DNA of 64,000 nt from Chrysomallon squamiferum (GCA_012295275.1 CM022665.1:11681976-11745975), one strand, 5' to 3'. Counted from the stretch's first letter, positions 12,772-25,837 are shown. Notes: generated by a model not told the origin, from the letters alone. Numbers and translations: made by a program.

Positions 12772-13557
12772 TTCTGTATAGTAAATATCATTAACTTTCA
12801 TTTCATCATCTGGAACACATTTTGGTTCTTGTTCAGCCTGATAGTAAATATCATTAACTTTCATTTCATCATCTGGAACGCATTTTGCTTCTTGTTCAGC
12901 CTGATAGTAAATATCATTAACTTTCATTTCATCATCTGGAACACATTTTGCTTCTTGTTCAGCCTGATAGTAAATATCATTAACTTTCATTTCATCATCT
13001 GGAACACATTTTGGTTCTTGTTCAGCCTGATAGTAAATATCATTAACTTTCATTTCATCATCTGGAACACATTTTGGTTCTTGTTCAGCCTGATAGTAAA
13101 TATCATTAACTTTCATTTCATCATCTGGAACACATTTTGGTTCTTGTTCAGCCTGATAGTAAATATCATTAACTTTCATTTCATCATCTGGAACACATTT
13201 TGGTTCTTGTTCTGTACCATTATCACCCTGATAGTAAATATCATTAACTTTCATTTCATCATCTGGAACACATTTTGGTTCTTGTTCTGTACCATTATCA
13301 TCCTGATAGTAAATATCATTAACTTTCATTTCATCATCTGGAACACATTGGGGTTCTTGATCAGCCTGATAGTAAATATCATTAACTTTCATTTCATCAT
13401 CTGGAACACATTTTGGTTCTTGTTCAGCCTGATAGTAAATATCATTAACTTTCATTTCATCATCTGGAACACATTTTGGTTCTTGTTCTGTACCATTATC
13501 AGCCTGATAGTAAATATCATTAACTTTCATTTCATCATCTGGAACACACTGGGGTTC
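12772..13557 (-). repeat. Coding VNTR: 12 tyrosine-motif repeats in the I-A tail
   Basis: Units are mostly 63 bp (21 residues). Three 75-bp variants carry an extra DNGT-type insert. All 12 contain the core DDEMKVNDIYY; the first 11 continue with Q and the last with T. Each has one Cys, an acidic stretch and a Tyr-Tyr pair. More diverged relatives upstream (KDMKMNDIYF, and MDINQVYC near 13.86 kb) show how the array arose. I-B has only two full units plus one fused remnant. Confidence 0.92.
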
Positions 13558-15040
13558 TTGTTCTACTTCTTCATCATCAGGTGTTTCATCTGAACACTTG
13601 TTAAATGGAACATTTGTTTGATCCTTGAAATAAATATCATTCATTTTCATGTCTTTTTCAGGAACTGATATGATCTGGATTTTAGTTTGTTCTTCTTCTG
13701 ATTTGGTTGACATACTTTTCAGTGACTTCATTTCCATCTCACTGTTCTTGGCACTGTTTATCAATTTTGGTTTTGTTTTCTTTTCCAGAAAACATTTGGG
13801 ATTTCTTTCTATTCTCCATCTGTCAGTGTCTCCCTGGTCATCGTCTTTGGTACAATAAACTTGATTGATGTCCATCAGTTTGTCAGGGACACAATTTTCA
13901 GAGTGCTCTGCAGTAAAATTGTCCTGTCCAGATGGTTCCATCTCCTCCAGGTTTATTTCAGTGTAGTTGCTGAAACGTTTGTCTAGTTCTGGGATTTCAC
14001 AGTATAAGTTGCTGGATTCTTTGGGTTCAGGTTCATGATGCGATTTGAAATTATTTTTCTTTATCCTGAAACAAAGAGAAACAAACCACTTAATATTATT
14101 ATTTATTTATTTATTTATTTATTTTTTGGATTTGTTGTCCATATTGACAGTAGAAAGATCCTATATTCAAACTATACAGAAATGAGGTCTGTTTTTTTTT
14201 TAATTGAATTAATTTAACTTTGTGTATTTGTCTATTTTCCAGATTGGATTATGAATTAATTCAGTGGACTTTAGATTATGTTATGAAAATAAAAAGGAAA
14301 AAATTATAATACTGAATTAAAAGTAAAAAAGAAAAAAGAAAATTTAAATATTAATAATAGATCTATAACATAATAGTAACAAATCAACATAATAAAAATA
14401 ATAAAAAGAAGAAGAGGTAGAGGAAAAACAACAAAGCAACAACAGCTACAGTAGCAACAACAACAACAGCAAAAAGAAGATGAACACAAAAAGATTAGAT
14501 GCAAATTTTAAAGAACATTCAATTTCCTTGTTTGTTATATAATCAATCATCTTCCTAACTTATTCATTTTTCAAATTCTTTTCCTCGACATTTCTAAAAA
14601 AAAACTAAAAAAAAACATACTCTGATTAAGGATTATAGAAAAGGATCATTGCATTTTTGAATGTATGTGCCCTTACTGTTTAGGTTTTAATCATAATGTA
14701 TTACATGACAGTGCACACTAACGTGATTATTATATACATACCTGTAAAGATAACATACTCCTATTACAACTGTTGCAATAATCAAAACAACACCTACGAC
14801 AGCAACAGGTATTATGATTATCTTGATATCGGTATCTGAAAATATAAAGCTATCTCTATAACATTAACAAAAAATATAATCTTAGTAATACCTCAGAATA
14901 CTTTACTATTAACTTGTATTTGAAATTTCTTTCAAAATAGAAGCCTTGTGTATTCACCACTATTGAGTCCCTTAGAAGGAGGTTTATAAATACATGTATA
15001 CGAGTGTTTGTCTGTGTGTCTCTATGTCTGTCTATCTTTC

Positions 15041-15085
<45 letters not shown>

Positions 15086-17795
15086 ATATATGTATGTATG
15101 TATGTATGTATGCTTGTATACATATATACTTACATATATGTGTGTGTGTGTTTATGTATGTGTCTATATATGTATGTAATTGACTACTACTATTAATAAT
15201 ACTAATATACAAGTGAATATTCTGTTGTACTGAACAATAAACAAATATGTATAACATTACAATTAAAATACAACAGAACAACAACAAAAAAGATACCTTC
15301 TTTCCCATTAAGTGCTGAGTGGTTGCTGAAAACTGAGGTACTGACATTGTTCAGCAGTTTTGTAGTGAAGAATGATGATGAAGTACTGTTATTATTCAGT
15401 TTTGTAGTTTTGTGATGAAGAATGTCTAATGGTGATGAAGTACTGTTATTATTCAGTTTTGTAGTGTCCAATGATGATGAAGTACTGTTAATATTCAGTT
15501 TTGTAGATGTCTAATAATGATGAAGTACTGTTAATACTCAGTTTTGCAGTGTTTGATGATAATGTGCTGCTGATAAACATGGTCACTGATGTTGATTGTG
15601 TTATTGTGGTTGAAGCTGTTGTCTGGTTCTTGCTGTCAGAAACTTCAGTAGACATGTTTGTGGTTTCTGCTGCTGTTGTAGATCTGTCAGTCTCATGTTT
15701 CACTGCTGTTGTTGATGTTGATGGTGATGTTGTGTGTAGTCTGGTGTTGTTCTAGAAGCTGTAGTGATTGTACTATTCCTTGTGTAAGTACAGCTCAGAT
15801 TCATAAGAACATCAGGTGAACCTGTAATAGAATTGTATGTATGTATGTATATATGTATGTATGTATGTATGTATGCATGTATATGTGTTTGTATGTATGT
15901 ATGTATGTATGTATATATACACTTATGTATGTATGTATGCATGTATATGTGTTTGTGTATGTATGTGTGTACAAATGTAGGTAGGTAGGTAGGTATGTGT
16001 TGTGAATGTGTGTGTCTGTGTGTGTGTGAATGTGTGTATATTTGTTTGTGGGTTTGTGCATTTCTTGAGTGTGTCTGTTAATGATGTAAACTGCACAATT
16101 TTCTTTCAACAAATATGAAAATAAAATAATAAGGAATTATTAATCTGTTTATAATTTTTTTTATTTACCTTTTACCTGTATCCATATATTATGATTTCTG
16201 CTTGTTTGACTGGAATACTCTATAAAAACACTTCCACCATATCCTGGTATTATGTTATTTATCAGTCTTTCTTCTGTGGTATTTGATGATATTTGATAAT
16301 TTAGGTTGGAGTCAGATGTAATGTTCAAATACCACTTTTCACTTGTAGTTTTATTTCTATAAAAGTCAGCAATTATAACTTGTATGTTTTTTCCTTGAAT
16401 TTCACAATGACACATCACATTATCTGAGTAAGACTGAGGATTCCTGAGAAAAAGTGAGACATTGACTGTTTCTGTGAGACTAGAACACATGTCAAAGTTA
16501 ACAGAATCTGAAAGATATACAAATATTACAAAATAAATTCAACAAATCAAAAAAAACATGAAATAAATAAAATTTGAAAGAAAGTGTTTGTTTTTATTTG
16601 TATGTGTTTTAGTAAATGTTTTTAAAATACCACTAAAATGTTAAAAATTCTGCATCATTTCACATTTTAAAAAAAAAGACAGTGAGAGAAACTTAAAAAC
16701 AGTTACTAAAATACATATTATTTTTTGCTTTTAAATAGTTTCATATTTTAACTATACTTTGTTTTCTTCTTTTTTTTTTACTTGCATTAAGGTTGACATT
16801 TGTGTAGACTTTTTGTATTAAACGAAATAACAGAGACAACATAAGCCTAATATTAAGATGAATTTTCAAAATTAGCCAAGATCAGAAATAACTTTACATA
16901 GGCTGTTTAAAATTGATCAGACAGATTTGAAAGAAGGAATAAGAAGTAAATCTTCTGATAAAATATTTTTCATATATTAATAATATTATTAACAGAGGAA
17001 ACAGTTAAATATCAAGTAATTATAAAAAACATGATATTTAATATATAAAGAAACAAAAAAGATAAAATATAATATATATATATATAGGTATGCAGATAGG
17101 TATATGCAGGTTAAGTATATATAAATATGGAAGTAGAAAAAATTAAGTAAAATAAATATTTAATTATACAAACCTGGAACACATTCATAATGAGCTAAAA
17201 CCAAGTGTCTACCAGAACAGTTGAAATATTGAGGTTTAAAATATTGAGGATTGAAATATTCAGTACACTGTGTTTTACTGTTGCAGTTTGTCTGTAGTTT
17301 TATATGAGATGACATTTTGTTGTTTTCTGCTGTCTGTCCATGACATTTAGAATCTGTTACACAAGTATCACTGGAACTGCTGTTTGAATAAGACTCTGAT
17401 AAAACGTGAATCACTGAATTGTTGGGACAAGCTAAATCTACTGTGTATGTGTTATCTGTAGAACAGTTCCATAGCTTGTGCTGTTGCAAACCACACACTA
17501 AATAATAAGTAAACAAAAAGAAGAAATAAACAAATGGTATTAGTGGAACAGACACATGCATACTGAATGAGAATTATTGTTAAGATCTAATATAAATATA
17601 TACAACTTTAAACTTTGATATTTTTAAGCTCTGTGTTATCTTACTGGAGCAGAAATGACATGATTGAAGACAGGAACATAATACACACTATGTCTAAGAA
17701 TAATCTAGAAACTGAATTTATATATCACTAGAATACATTGAACTTTATCTTGAAAGTTAAAATGTTAACTTTGTGTAACATGGTTGTCCTCTAAG

Positions 17796-17799
<4 letters not shown>

Positions 17800-17865
<66 letters not shown>
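17800..17865. repeat. (GA)n in intron 1 of gene I-A
   Basis: A pure dinucleotide run between exon 1 and the lectin exon. A similar, longer run sits in the same intron of I-B (about 39984-40062). Confidence 0.95.
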
Positions 17866-17869
<4 letters not shown>

Positions 17870-17993
17870 TTCATTTTTAAAATCTCCTCAAGAAATAAAA
17901 CAAAAACTCACCTTGTTTAACATCAAAGAAAAACATAACTGCAATAAAACAGAAGTAAAAAGAGCAAAGCAAGGAAACAAGTGTTTCAGCCAT

Positions 17994-18854
17994 ATTTCTA
18001 CTTAAGAATGTCAGTCTATCCTGTTTAACATAAGGAAAGGTTTTTACTTTGATATAAAAAAGAGATCGTGTGAAACAGGAAGATATTTAGAAAAAGTTAA
18101 CAATAAACCAAACACAGAGTTTACGCACATCATGAAAGCTTTGAAAGTAATAACACTTTTTTTCCCACAGATATTCCTTTCATAGGAGAGTCAGAGTGGA
18201 GGGTAGGAGGGGGGTGGGTCAGAGGAATTCAGTGAATGTAATCACTGGACATAATACTGATATTGGCACACATATCAGTTTATATAAGCTGACTGCAAAA
18301 CAGCACAGAAAAGAAATCTATAAATATTAAAGTAAATAGAAAGTGTTGTTTTGCACTTCTTTTTAAAGGGATAACAATCATAATCATGAGAGTTTGTAAT
18401 GTTCACATAACAAATGTAGATAGAATCAAAATTTATATTACTATGCTTGTAGAATGGAAAATTATTTCAGAGGTAAAAGTGTTGCTATCTCTCTGTCTGT
18501 CTCTTTGTTTATCACTATCTAACTGTCTGTATATATGTGTATCAGTACATCAGGGTTTTTAATTATTTTTGTCTTTGTGGTAAGTCGAAATGATATCACA
18601 TCTCTCACACATCTGGGTTTGCACCTTATTTCCTTCTTTCAACAAAACAAGTGAACCTTGGTTTATTACAATGGGTATCTTAGTCTGGCAGTTTCACACA
18701 GAAATGAGTCACAGTTAAATGATTATGTAAAAAACGTGACTTGGATTAGATTAGATAAGATTTCATTTTTATATTACAGACCTTTTGAGTTTATTATAAT
18801 GAGAGATTTTTAAAATGATTTAATACGATACTGTCAGGAGACAAGCGTAATTTA

Positions 18855-18896
<42 letters not shown>

Positions 18897-21376
18897 CTGC
18901 ATATATGTATGTAGCTATAGGTAAAAACGCAGAAAAAATAATGGTAAAGTGAAATTATATTAACATTTAAAGTATTTCAAAATAGAGCTTCACATAACAA
19001 TTAAATTAATGTGCAACTCTAAAATACTATTTTACAAATACAGTTTTAAAAGAGCTATTTAATTTAGTATAGATCTGTAAAACAGCTATTATATTAATAC
19101 AGAGATTCAAAATAATAAATTATTTTTTTAAATGTTTAATGTAATCGCAATTGTTAAAACATATATATATATATATAATGAAGTAAAATAAATAAAATAA
19201 ACAAATAAAAAATAAATAAAATAAAATAAAATAAAAAAAAAACCCCACTAATTTACAGATAAAGTTCTTAAGCTTTCCATTCCATCAACTTTTGAAACAG
19301 ATTTTTAGTTATGAAGTGACGTATAAAATGTTACCTTCATGTTCTAAAATGAAATTTCAAAGTCAAATTAACATTTGTAAAATTGTAGCACACTGATTAT
19401 ATTTTAAATACTTTACCTGTTTTCCTCTTTGAACATTACCAAATTGTCTGCATTTAACTCATTTGAGATCTATAATCTATCATTTTTTTCTTATTTATTT
19501 TTCTTATAAATATTTTATGTACATTAACATTTTGTTGGCCAGGCAAAGCTTAGAATGGTATTTTAGATTTCAGTACCTCTTGATATCCTTTATGGAAATT
19601 AATCATAGACACATTGACAAATATCAAGATGGTATGTAACATGACATGGTAAGATAATAAAATAAATGGCCTTGTGAGAGCAATGTTGATCCTTCTGCTG
19701 TCTTTCTCATCGTACTGTTGCAGTGGTAATCCATGTTTTTTATTCTAACAAATACAAAAGTTCTATACTGTGTGTAGATGCACTTTTTGGTTCATTAATA
19801 TATATAAATTATTTGATTTAATTTTTTTCCCTGCAACTATATTTTTGAGCTATGTTTTTGAGTATCTTAATGTTATGTTAATTGTCTTCTATGACTTTTG
19901 TTTCATAATTTAAAAGGTAATATTATACTTTTTATTATAGAATTTTCTTTGTTATAATTAATTAAGTGAAACACTCGATGAAAACACCCTGTGAAGTATT
20001 TTCTTAAGAATGTCTCTCTTTTTATCCTGTTTCTATTGAAATTTAAATAAGAAACGTTCTTTTACTGATGTTTTCATGGAACTCAGTGACTTTTATACTG
20101 AAATACAGATTTTCTTTAATTATAATTTTTTAAATATATTTCTTCTAGTTTGAAATGGAGGAATATTTAATATGGTCTACATAAAAGATAAAATAAGATG
20201 AAGATATTAACATTATTAAATTGCATTTTGAAGCATTTAGTATTTGTATCTTTTAATTTCATGTAGATATTACCAGTTAATACATTTAGATCTTTGCTTG
20301 TATTTTTGTACTTTATTCGTACTTACTTAAACATTTTAAATTTATTTTAACAATCAAGTAAGAATAGAATATAACCAAAACAAAGCTTTTCAAATATTTA
20401 TTATCAGATAATAGATAACTATCAGGTATAATATACTCGTACACTCATATCCTATATTACACTCTTATTAAAACAATGCTAATTTAATAAATAATATCAT
20501 ACTAAATATATGAAGCAAATGTAAGGGAAACATGAAAAAGATCGCTTATCTGTATAATCTGTATAATTATTAATTGACTGATTTAATAATGATAGCAGCA
20601 GTAGCAGTAGTAGCAGAAGTAATATAATAAGCAGAACTGTAAAGAGGTAACTGTATATGTACATGTGTAGATATGTATGTGCATTGGTATATATGCATGC
20701 AAGTGTGTATATGTATATATATGTGTTTGTTCATTTATGCAGTCGTGTATTTTTTTGTATATATGTGTGTATTTAAAAACTAATGGGTTTTAAAATAGTA
20801 ATTAATGTATACCTTTAAAATAGCTATTATTTTTTAAGCATTTAGTATTTGTATCTTTATAATCTGTTTCAGTTTTTAATTTTATGTACATATCATGGAT
20901 TAAGACATAAAATTTCTGCATATATTTTTGTGTTTAAACATTACTGATTCATTTTTGTAATCATTTAAGAGTACACTATAAATAAAACAAAGCATTCAAT
21001 TAAATGTCATTTAAAAGATATACTTCCATTAAAAGCAATAACAACTTATTTAATAATAATATTATTATGAACATCAGTTTTATTATTAAATAATATCAAA
21101 TATTACTTATCTTTTCTTCCTTTGAATAATATCACTTCTGTTTACATTTGATATAATTATTACAATACCTGCATAAATAAAATTATATTTTTAAATAAGG
21201 TTTGAAAGAAAGATTTGAAAGAAAGATATATAACTATAGTAGCAGTAGCAGCAGCAGTAGTAGCAGTAGTTGTAGTTGTAGTAGCAGTAGTAGTAAATAA
21301 TAAGTAAATAATAAGAACTGTTAAGAGAAGACTGTATGTGTGTCTGTGGATCTTTATAATAGTCTTTGATAATTTC
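17994..21376. other. Upstream region of I-A and 3' flank of II-A
   Basis: No supported gene. The stretch is closely matched by 40.19-43.57 kb. It holds the I-A promoter side, (GT)n at about 18856-18894, an A-rich stretch near 19.2 kb, and two related AGC/AGT-repeat segments (about 20.59-20.65 and 21.24-21.30 kb). Each follows a related segment starting GCATTTAGTATTTGTATC (20.23 and 20.84 kb), so about 0.6 kb of the II-A 3' flank appears duplicated locally. Confidence 0.55.
18279..18286 (-). promoter_or_regulatory. Candidate TATA box of gene I-A
   Basis: TATATAAA on the - strand, about 290 bp upstream of the ATG at 17993. It is kept at the same distance upstream of I-B (40477-40484). A C-rich stretch with CCCACCCCCC lies between it and the ATG (about 18206-18220). 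A spliced or long 5' UTR would be needed, so this is suggestive only. Confidence 0.3.
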
Positions 21377-22162
21377 TTAAATATGAACAGACAACTTTTC
21401 ATAGACATCATTTGATGTTCTAGATGAAGGATTCAAATGTTCGTATTCATTTTGTCCAGAATTAACAGAATTTCTCTCTCTCGTAGAATCTTGACCATTT
21501 GAAGACGTCAGATCGTTCTGGTTTGTTTCAGCTTGTTCAACAGGATTTGAAAAATTGACGTAACTATTTTGCTGAGACTTTTCTCTAACGTGAAAGTTGT
21601 TATTTAATTGATGATTGACTTCACTGATTTCGGAATTTAATTGTTGTTGGTTGTTTGAAGATGCGTGATCATTTTGGTTAGCAATATCTTCATAGTGATT
21701 AACAAAGTGGTTATCTTGAGAATGTTGAGTTGTACGAGAACTGTGTGCAATCTGTGCAACTTGACCATTGTTTCCTACATCATCTAGTTTGTAGACTCCA
21801 TCACTCGTCATTGTGTTTTGGTTTGTTTGTGTAGGATTAGTGGCAGACATTTCTTGATTGTTAGATTTTGTCTTTCTGTTGTGTCTCCTGAGATGCCTGT
21901 AAGATATTGAAAATGTATATAAATTTATATATCAGAATAGAAACACATTGTTGATATATAAATAAATAAATAAATAAATAAAATATTTTTTTAAAAATAT
22001 AACATAAAATAAGGAGAAAAATAAAAGAAAATACTCTAAAGCAAAAGACATCAAGAATTACAAAAAAACAAGCAAAGAAACCTTTCTATACTGACATTAT
22101 TAATTTTGAGATACAATTTGATTTGTTTGCCTTACTAACAAAAATATACACATAGACGGACT

Positions 22163-22201
<39 letters not shown>

Positions 22202-25200
22202 AGAGAGAGCGCAAAAGTTAAGTATGTATATTTAATAAGTCAAACATATATAAAAAAAGTCAAGTTAAAACAAATATCAACTGTCCATCCAAAACAAACC
22301 ACAAAATCCTATTGTAAGACACTCACACACGCAGAGACAAAGACAGCGCAAAAGTTAAACATATATATTTAATAAGTCAAAATAAAAAAGTCAAATTAAC
22401 AATTAAAACAAAAATCAACTCTTCTACTGAAACAAACAACAAAAAGAATAGTAAAATATAATCCTGTAATGATTTTTTTCTTTTGCAAAAGAAGAAAATA
22501 AGTAACTTTGTGTTCGAGAGTTATTATAATTCACTCACCAAAACAAAATACTGCTAACTGTAACAAGGAGTAGAAACAAAACTGCTGTCAAAACTGACAA
22601 CGCAGTAACAGTGGAAATGTTGTTTTCTTGATATGAAAAAAATAATTTATATAAATGCCAATAATTTTTATGAAAAAAAAAAAGAATGAAAGAAAAAAGA
22701 AATATAAATAAACATACAATAATAAAAACAATTTAAATAGTAATAATAATATTTAAAAAAATTATAAACCTGGTTGTGTAAAGCCAATATTTACAAATAT
22801 TTATAAAATCAAAATTACTTAAATCGAAATTTGCAATATATTAATTAAACTTTACTGAAATAAAACTTATCAAAATAAATATATGTATGTGTGTAGGTGT
22901 GGGTGTATGTATAGATATGTATCTATATATGTATGTATGTATGTATGTATGTAATTGACTACTACTATTAATAATACTAATATACAAGTGAATATTCTGT
23001 TGTACTGAACAATAAAAATAAATAATTATAACATTACAAGAGAACAACAACAAAAAAAGATACCTTCTTTCCCATTAAGTGCTGAGTGGTTGCTGAAAAC
23101 TGAGGTACTGACATTGTTCAGCAGTTTTGTAGTGAAGAATGATGATGAAGTACTGTTAATATTCAGTTTTGTAGTGTCTAATGATAATGTGCTGCTGATA
23201 AACATGTTCATTGATGTTGATTGTGTTATTGTGGTTGAAGCTGTTGTCTGGTTCTTGCTGTCAGAAACTTCAGTAGACATGTTTGTGGTTTCTGCTGCTG
23301 TTGTAGATCTGTCAGTCTCACGTTTCACTGCTGTTGTTGCTGTTGTTGATGTTGGTGTGTAGTCTGGTGTTGTTCTAGAAGCTGTAGTGATTGTACTATT
23401 CCTTGTGTAAGAAGTACAGCTCAGACTCATAGGAACATCAAATGAAATCTGTAAAATATGTATGTATGTATGTATGTATGTAGTATGTGGGTGTGTGTGT
23501 GTACGTGTGGGGTTTGTTGTGTGTATTTTATGAGTGTGTCTGTTAATGATGTAAACTGCACAATTTTCTTTAAACAAATATGAAAATAAAATAATAAGGA
23601 ATTATGAATCTGTTTATAATTTTATTTATGTACCTCTTACTTGTATCCATATATTATGATTTCTGGTTGTTTGACTGGAATACTCTATAAAAACACTTCC
23701 ACCATATCCTGGTATTATGTTATTTATCAGTCTTTCTTTTGTGGTATTTGATGATATTTGATAATTTAGGTTGGAGTCAGATGTAATGTTCAAATACCAC
23801 TTCTCACTCATAGTTTTATTTCTATAAAAGTCAGCAATTATAACTTGTATGTGTTTTCCTTGAATTTCACAATGATACATCACATTATCTGAGTGAGACT
23901 GAGGATTCCTGAGAAAAAGTGAGACATTGACTGTTTCTGTGAGACTAGAACACATGTCAAAGTTAACAGAATCTGAAAGAAAAACAAATATTACAAAAAA
24001 TTCAACAAATCGAAAACAACATGAAATAAATAAAATTTGAAAGAAAGTGTTTTTTTTTTATTTGTATATGTTTTAGTAAATGGTTTTAAAATACATTTGA
24101 CATTATTTCTTTCTTGTCACAAAAATGTTAAAAATTCTGCATCATTTCACGTTTTTTTTAAAAAGACAGTGAGAGAAAAATATAAACAGTTACTAAAATA
24201 TATATTTATTTTTTGCTTTTAAATAGTTTCATATTTTAATATTTTGTAGTTGCATTAAAGGTTGACATTTGTGTAGACTATTTGTATTAAACGAAATATC
24301 ACAGACAGCATAAGCCTAATATTCAGATCAGTTAATTAGCCAAGATCAGAAATAACTTTACATAGGCTGTTTAATACTGATCAGACAGATTTGAAAGAAG
24401 GAATAAGAAGTAAATCTTCTGATAAAATATTTTTCATATATTAATAATATTATTGAAAGAGGAAACAGTTAAATATCAAGTAATTATAAAAACATGATAT
24501 TTAATATATAAAGAAACAAAAAAGATAAATAGGTATGTATGCAGATAGGTAGGTAAGCATGTAAATATGGATAAAAATTAAGTAAAATTAATATTTAATT
24601 ATACAAACCTGGAACACATTCATAATGAGCTAAAACCAAGTGTCTACCAGAACAGTTGAAATATTGAGGATTGAAATATTCAGTACACTGTGTTTTACTG
24701 TTGCAGTTTGTCTGTAGTTTTATATGAGATGACATTTTGTTGTTTTCTGCTGTCTGTCCATGACATCTGTAATCTGGTTTACATGTCTCACTGTAACTGC
24801 TGTTTGAATAAGACTCTGATAAAACGTGAATCACTGAATTGTTGGGACAAACTAAATCTACTGTGAGTGTAGAACAGTTCCATAGTTTATGTCGTTGAAA
24901 ACTACACACTAAATAATAATTAAAAGAAAAGAAGAAATAAATAAATGGTATTAGTGTAACAGACACAAGAGCTATATAATACAGTAATATAATAATGTAA
25001 GAACAGAATGTAGATACATGTATTAATTTAAAAAAAAAAAAAAATCAACAAATGTGATACAGTATATGTAAAGAAAAAGTGTAGGAAAATGTAGGCAAAA
25101 TAGGGTGAAGTTAAGCTAGGATGGTTATGGGTGCAGTTGTAAAAGTTATTCTTACTTTGATGGAAAGTGGGTTGAGAGATGGTTGCCATGATCATGTAAT

Positions 25201-25837
25201 TGGGATTGAGAATAACTTAATAGTTCCTAGAGGTAAGGTTTCAGGTGGGAAATGGTGGCAAGTTCACATTTTGTAACTTTTTCAGTTCTTATCTGAATAT
25301 CCCAAAATCCGGAAAACTGTGTTCTGTGAAATCGAGGGTCACAATACAAATATTTGCTACCTACAGATCGACCTACATACATTCACAAACAGATGCACAT
25401 ACATATATATATATGCAGGATACACATATACGCATTCACACGCACACACTGAAACCATATAGACAGACAGAGAGATGAATGGATAGGACTATAATGAGAA
25501 AAATAGATATTGACTGCTAGAGAAATGATTAGATACGTACAAATAGATATACAGTCAGAGAGATATTTAGATGACAGTTACATAAATATATAGACATACA
25601 AACAGATAGAAAGATAGATATAAAGACAGATGGTTTGCTAGACACGCAGACAGATACACAGACATATTTACTGAATGGATGTTTCTTAGTAATAACAGAA
25701 ATCTCAGTAGTATGTACGGTTTACCACTTATGAATAAAAACCAAAATGAACCCACCTTGTTTTGTATCCAAGTAAAATGTGTATACGATAAAACATAACA
25801 GTATCGAGCAACGTGAAGAAATTCTTGTTTCTGCCAT
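21377..25837 (-). CDS. Gene II-A: lectin-CUB receptor with ITAM-like tail (intact)
   Basis: Exons: 25756-25837 (signal peptide MAETRISSRC..., hydrophobic CSILLCFIVYTF), 24609-24908 (SUEL-type lectin), 23641-23972 (divergent CUB), 23064-23448 (Ser/Thr/Asn stalk), 22539-22626 (TM) and 21377-21896 (tail). The sum is 1707 bp, giving 568 residues. Residues are roughly signal 1-27, lectin 28-127, CUB 128-238, stalk 239-366, TM 367-395 and tail 396-568. I start at the inner ATG (25837) because the preceding ATG at 25845 is in another frame and this frame matches gene I exon 1. The CUB donor GTAAGA seven bases inside the usual one is needed to meet a stalk exon that begins in phase 0. The TM acceptor is the CAAG before 22626. 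The tail holds VYKL, YEDI, YVNF and YEHL-x10-YEKL, fitting a broad ITAM with a possible Grb2-type YVN site. Ligand and partners are unknown; an immune-type receptor role is inference. Confidence 0.82.
22165..22199. repeat. (CA)n in the last intron of gene II-A
   Basis: A pure CA run followed by a short GA run; counterpart at about 44339-44377 in II-B, where it is preceded by (CAGA)n. Confidence 0.9.

Larger units (their letters stand above)
12718..17993 (-). pseudogene. Gene I-A: lectin-CUB receptor with 12-repeat tyrosine tail (stalk exon broken)
   Basis: Six exons: signal peptide 17912-17993 (MAETLVSLLC, hydrophobic core), SUEL-type lectin 17174-17497, divergent CUB 16169-16507, Ser/Thr/Asn-rich stalk 15297-15821, TM 14742-14835, and tail 12718-14065. 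Lengths sum to 2712 bp, a multiple of three. The lectin exon keeps the Cys spacing and the closing HYEC of SUEL domains and has a four-residue duplication (FNPQYFKPQY). The TM exon has about 22 hydrophobic residues from IIIIPVAVVG onward. The tail has an ITAM-like pair (YCEI-x9-YTEI) and then 12 near-identical DDEMKVNDIYYQ repeats. The stalk exon holds +5 and +1 indels relative to I-B (near 15725 and 15508) that restore phase at the exon end, but the shifted middle contains TGA at 15700-15702. Every other exon is open, so a recent pseudogene, a null allele or an assembly error are all possible. Confidence 0.8.

Noticed and set aside
12829-13593. A 254-codon open frame on the + strand with a repeated IVNIINFHFIIWNT pattern
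   Set aside because: It is the antisense of the I-A tail repeats. Its length comes from the 63/75-bp periodicity, and it has no start context or exon partners.
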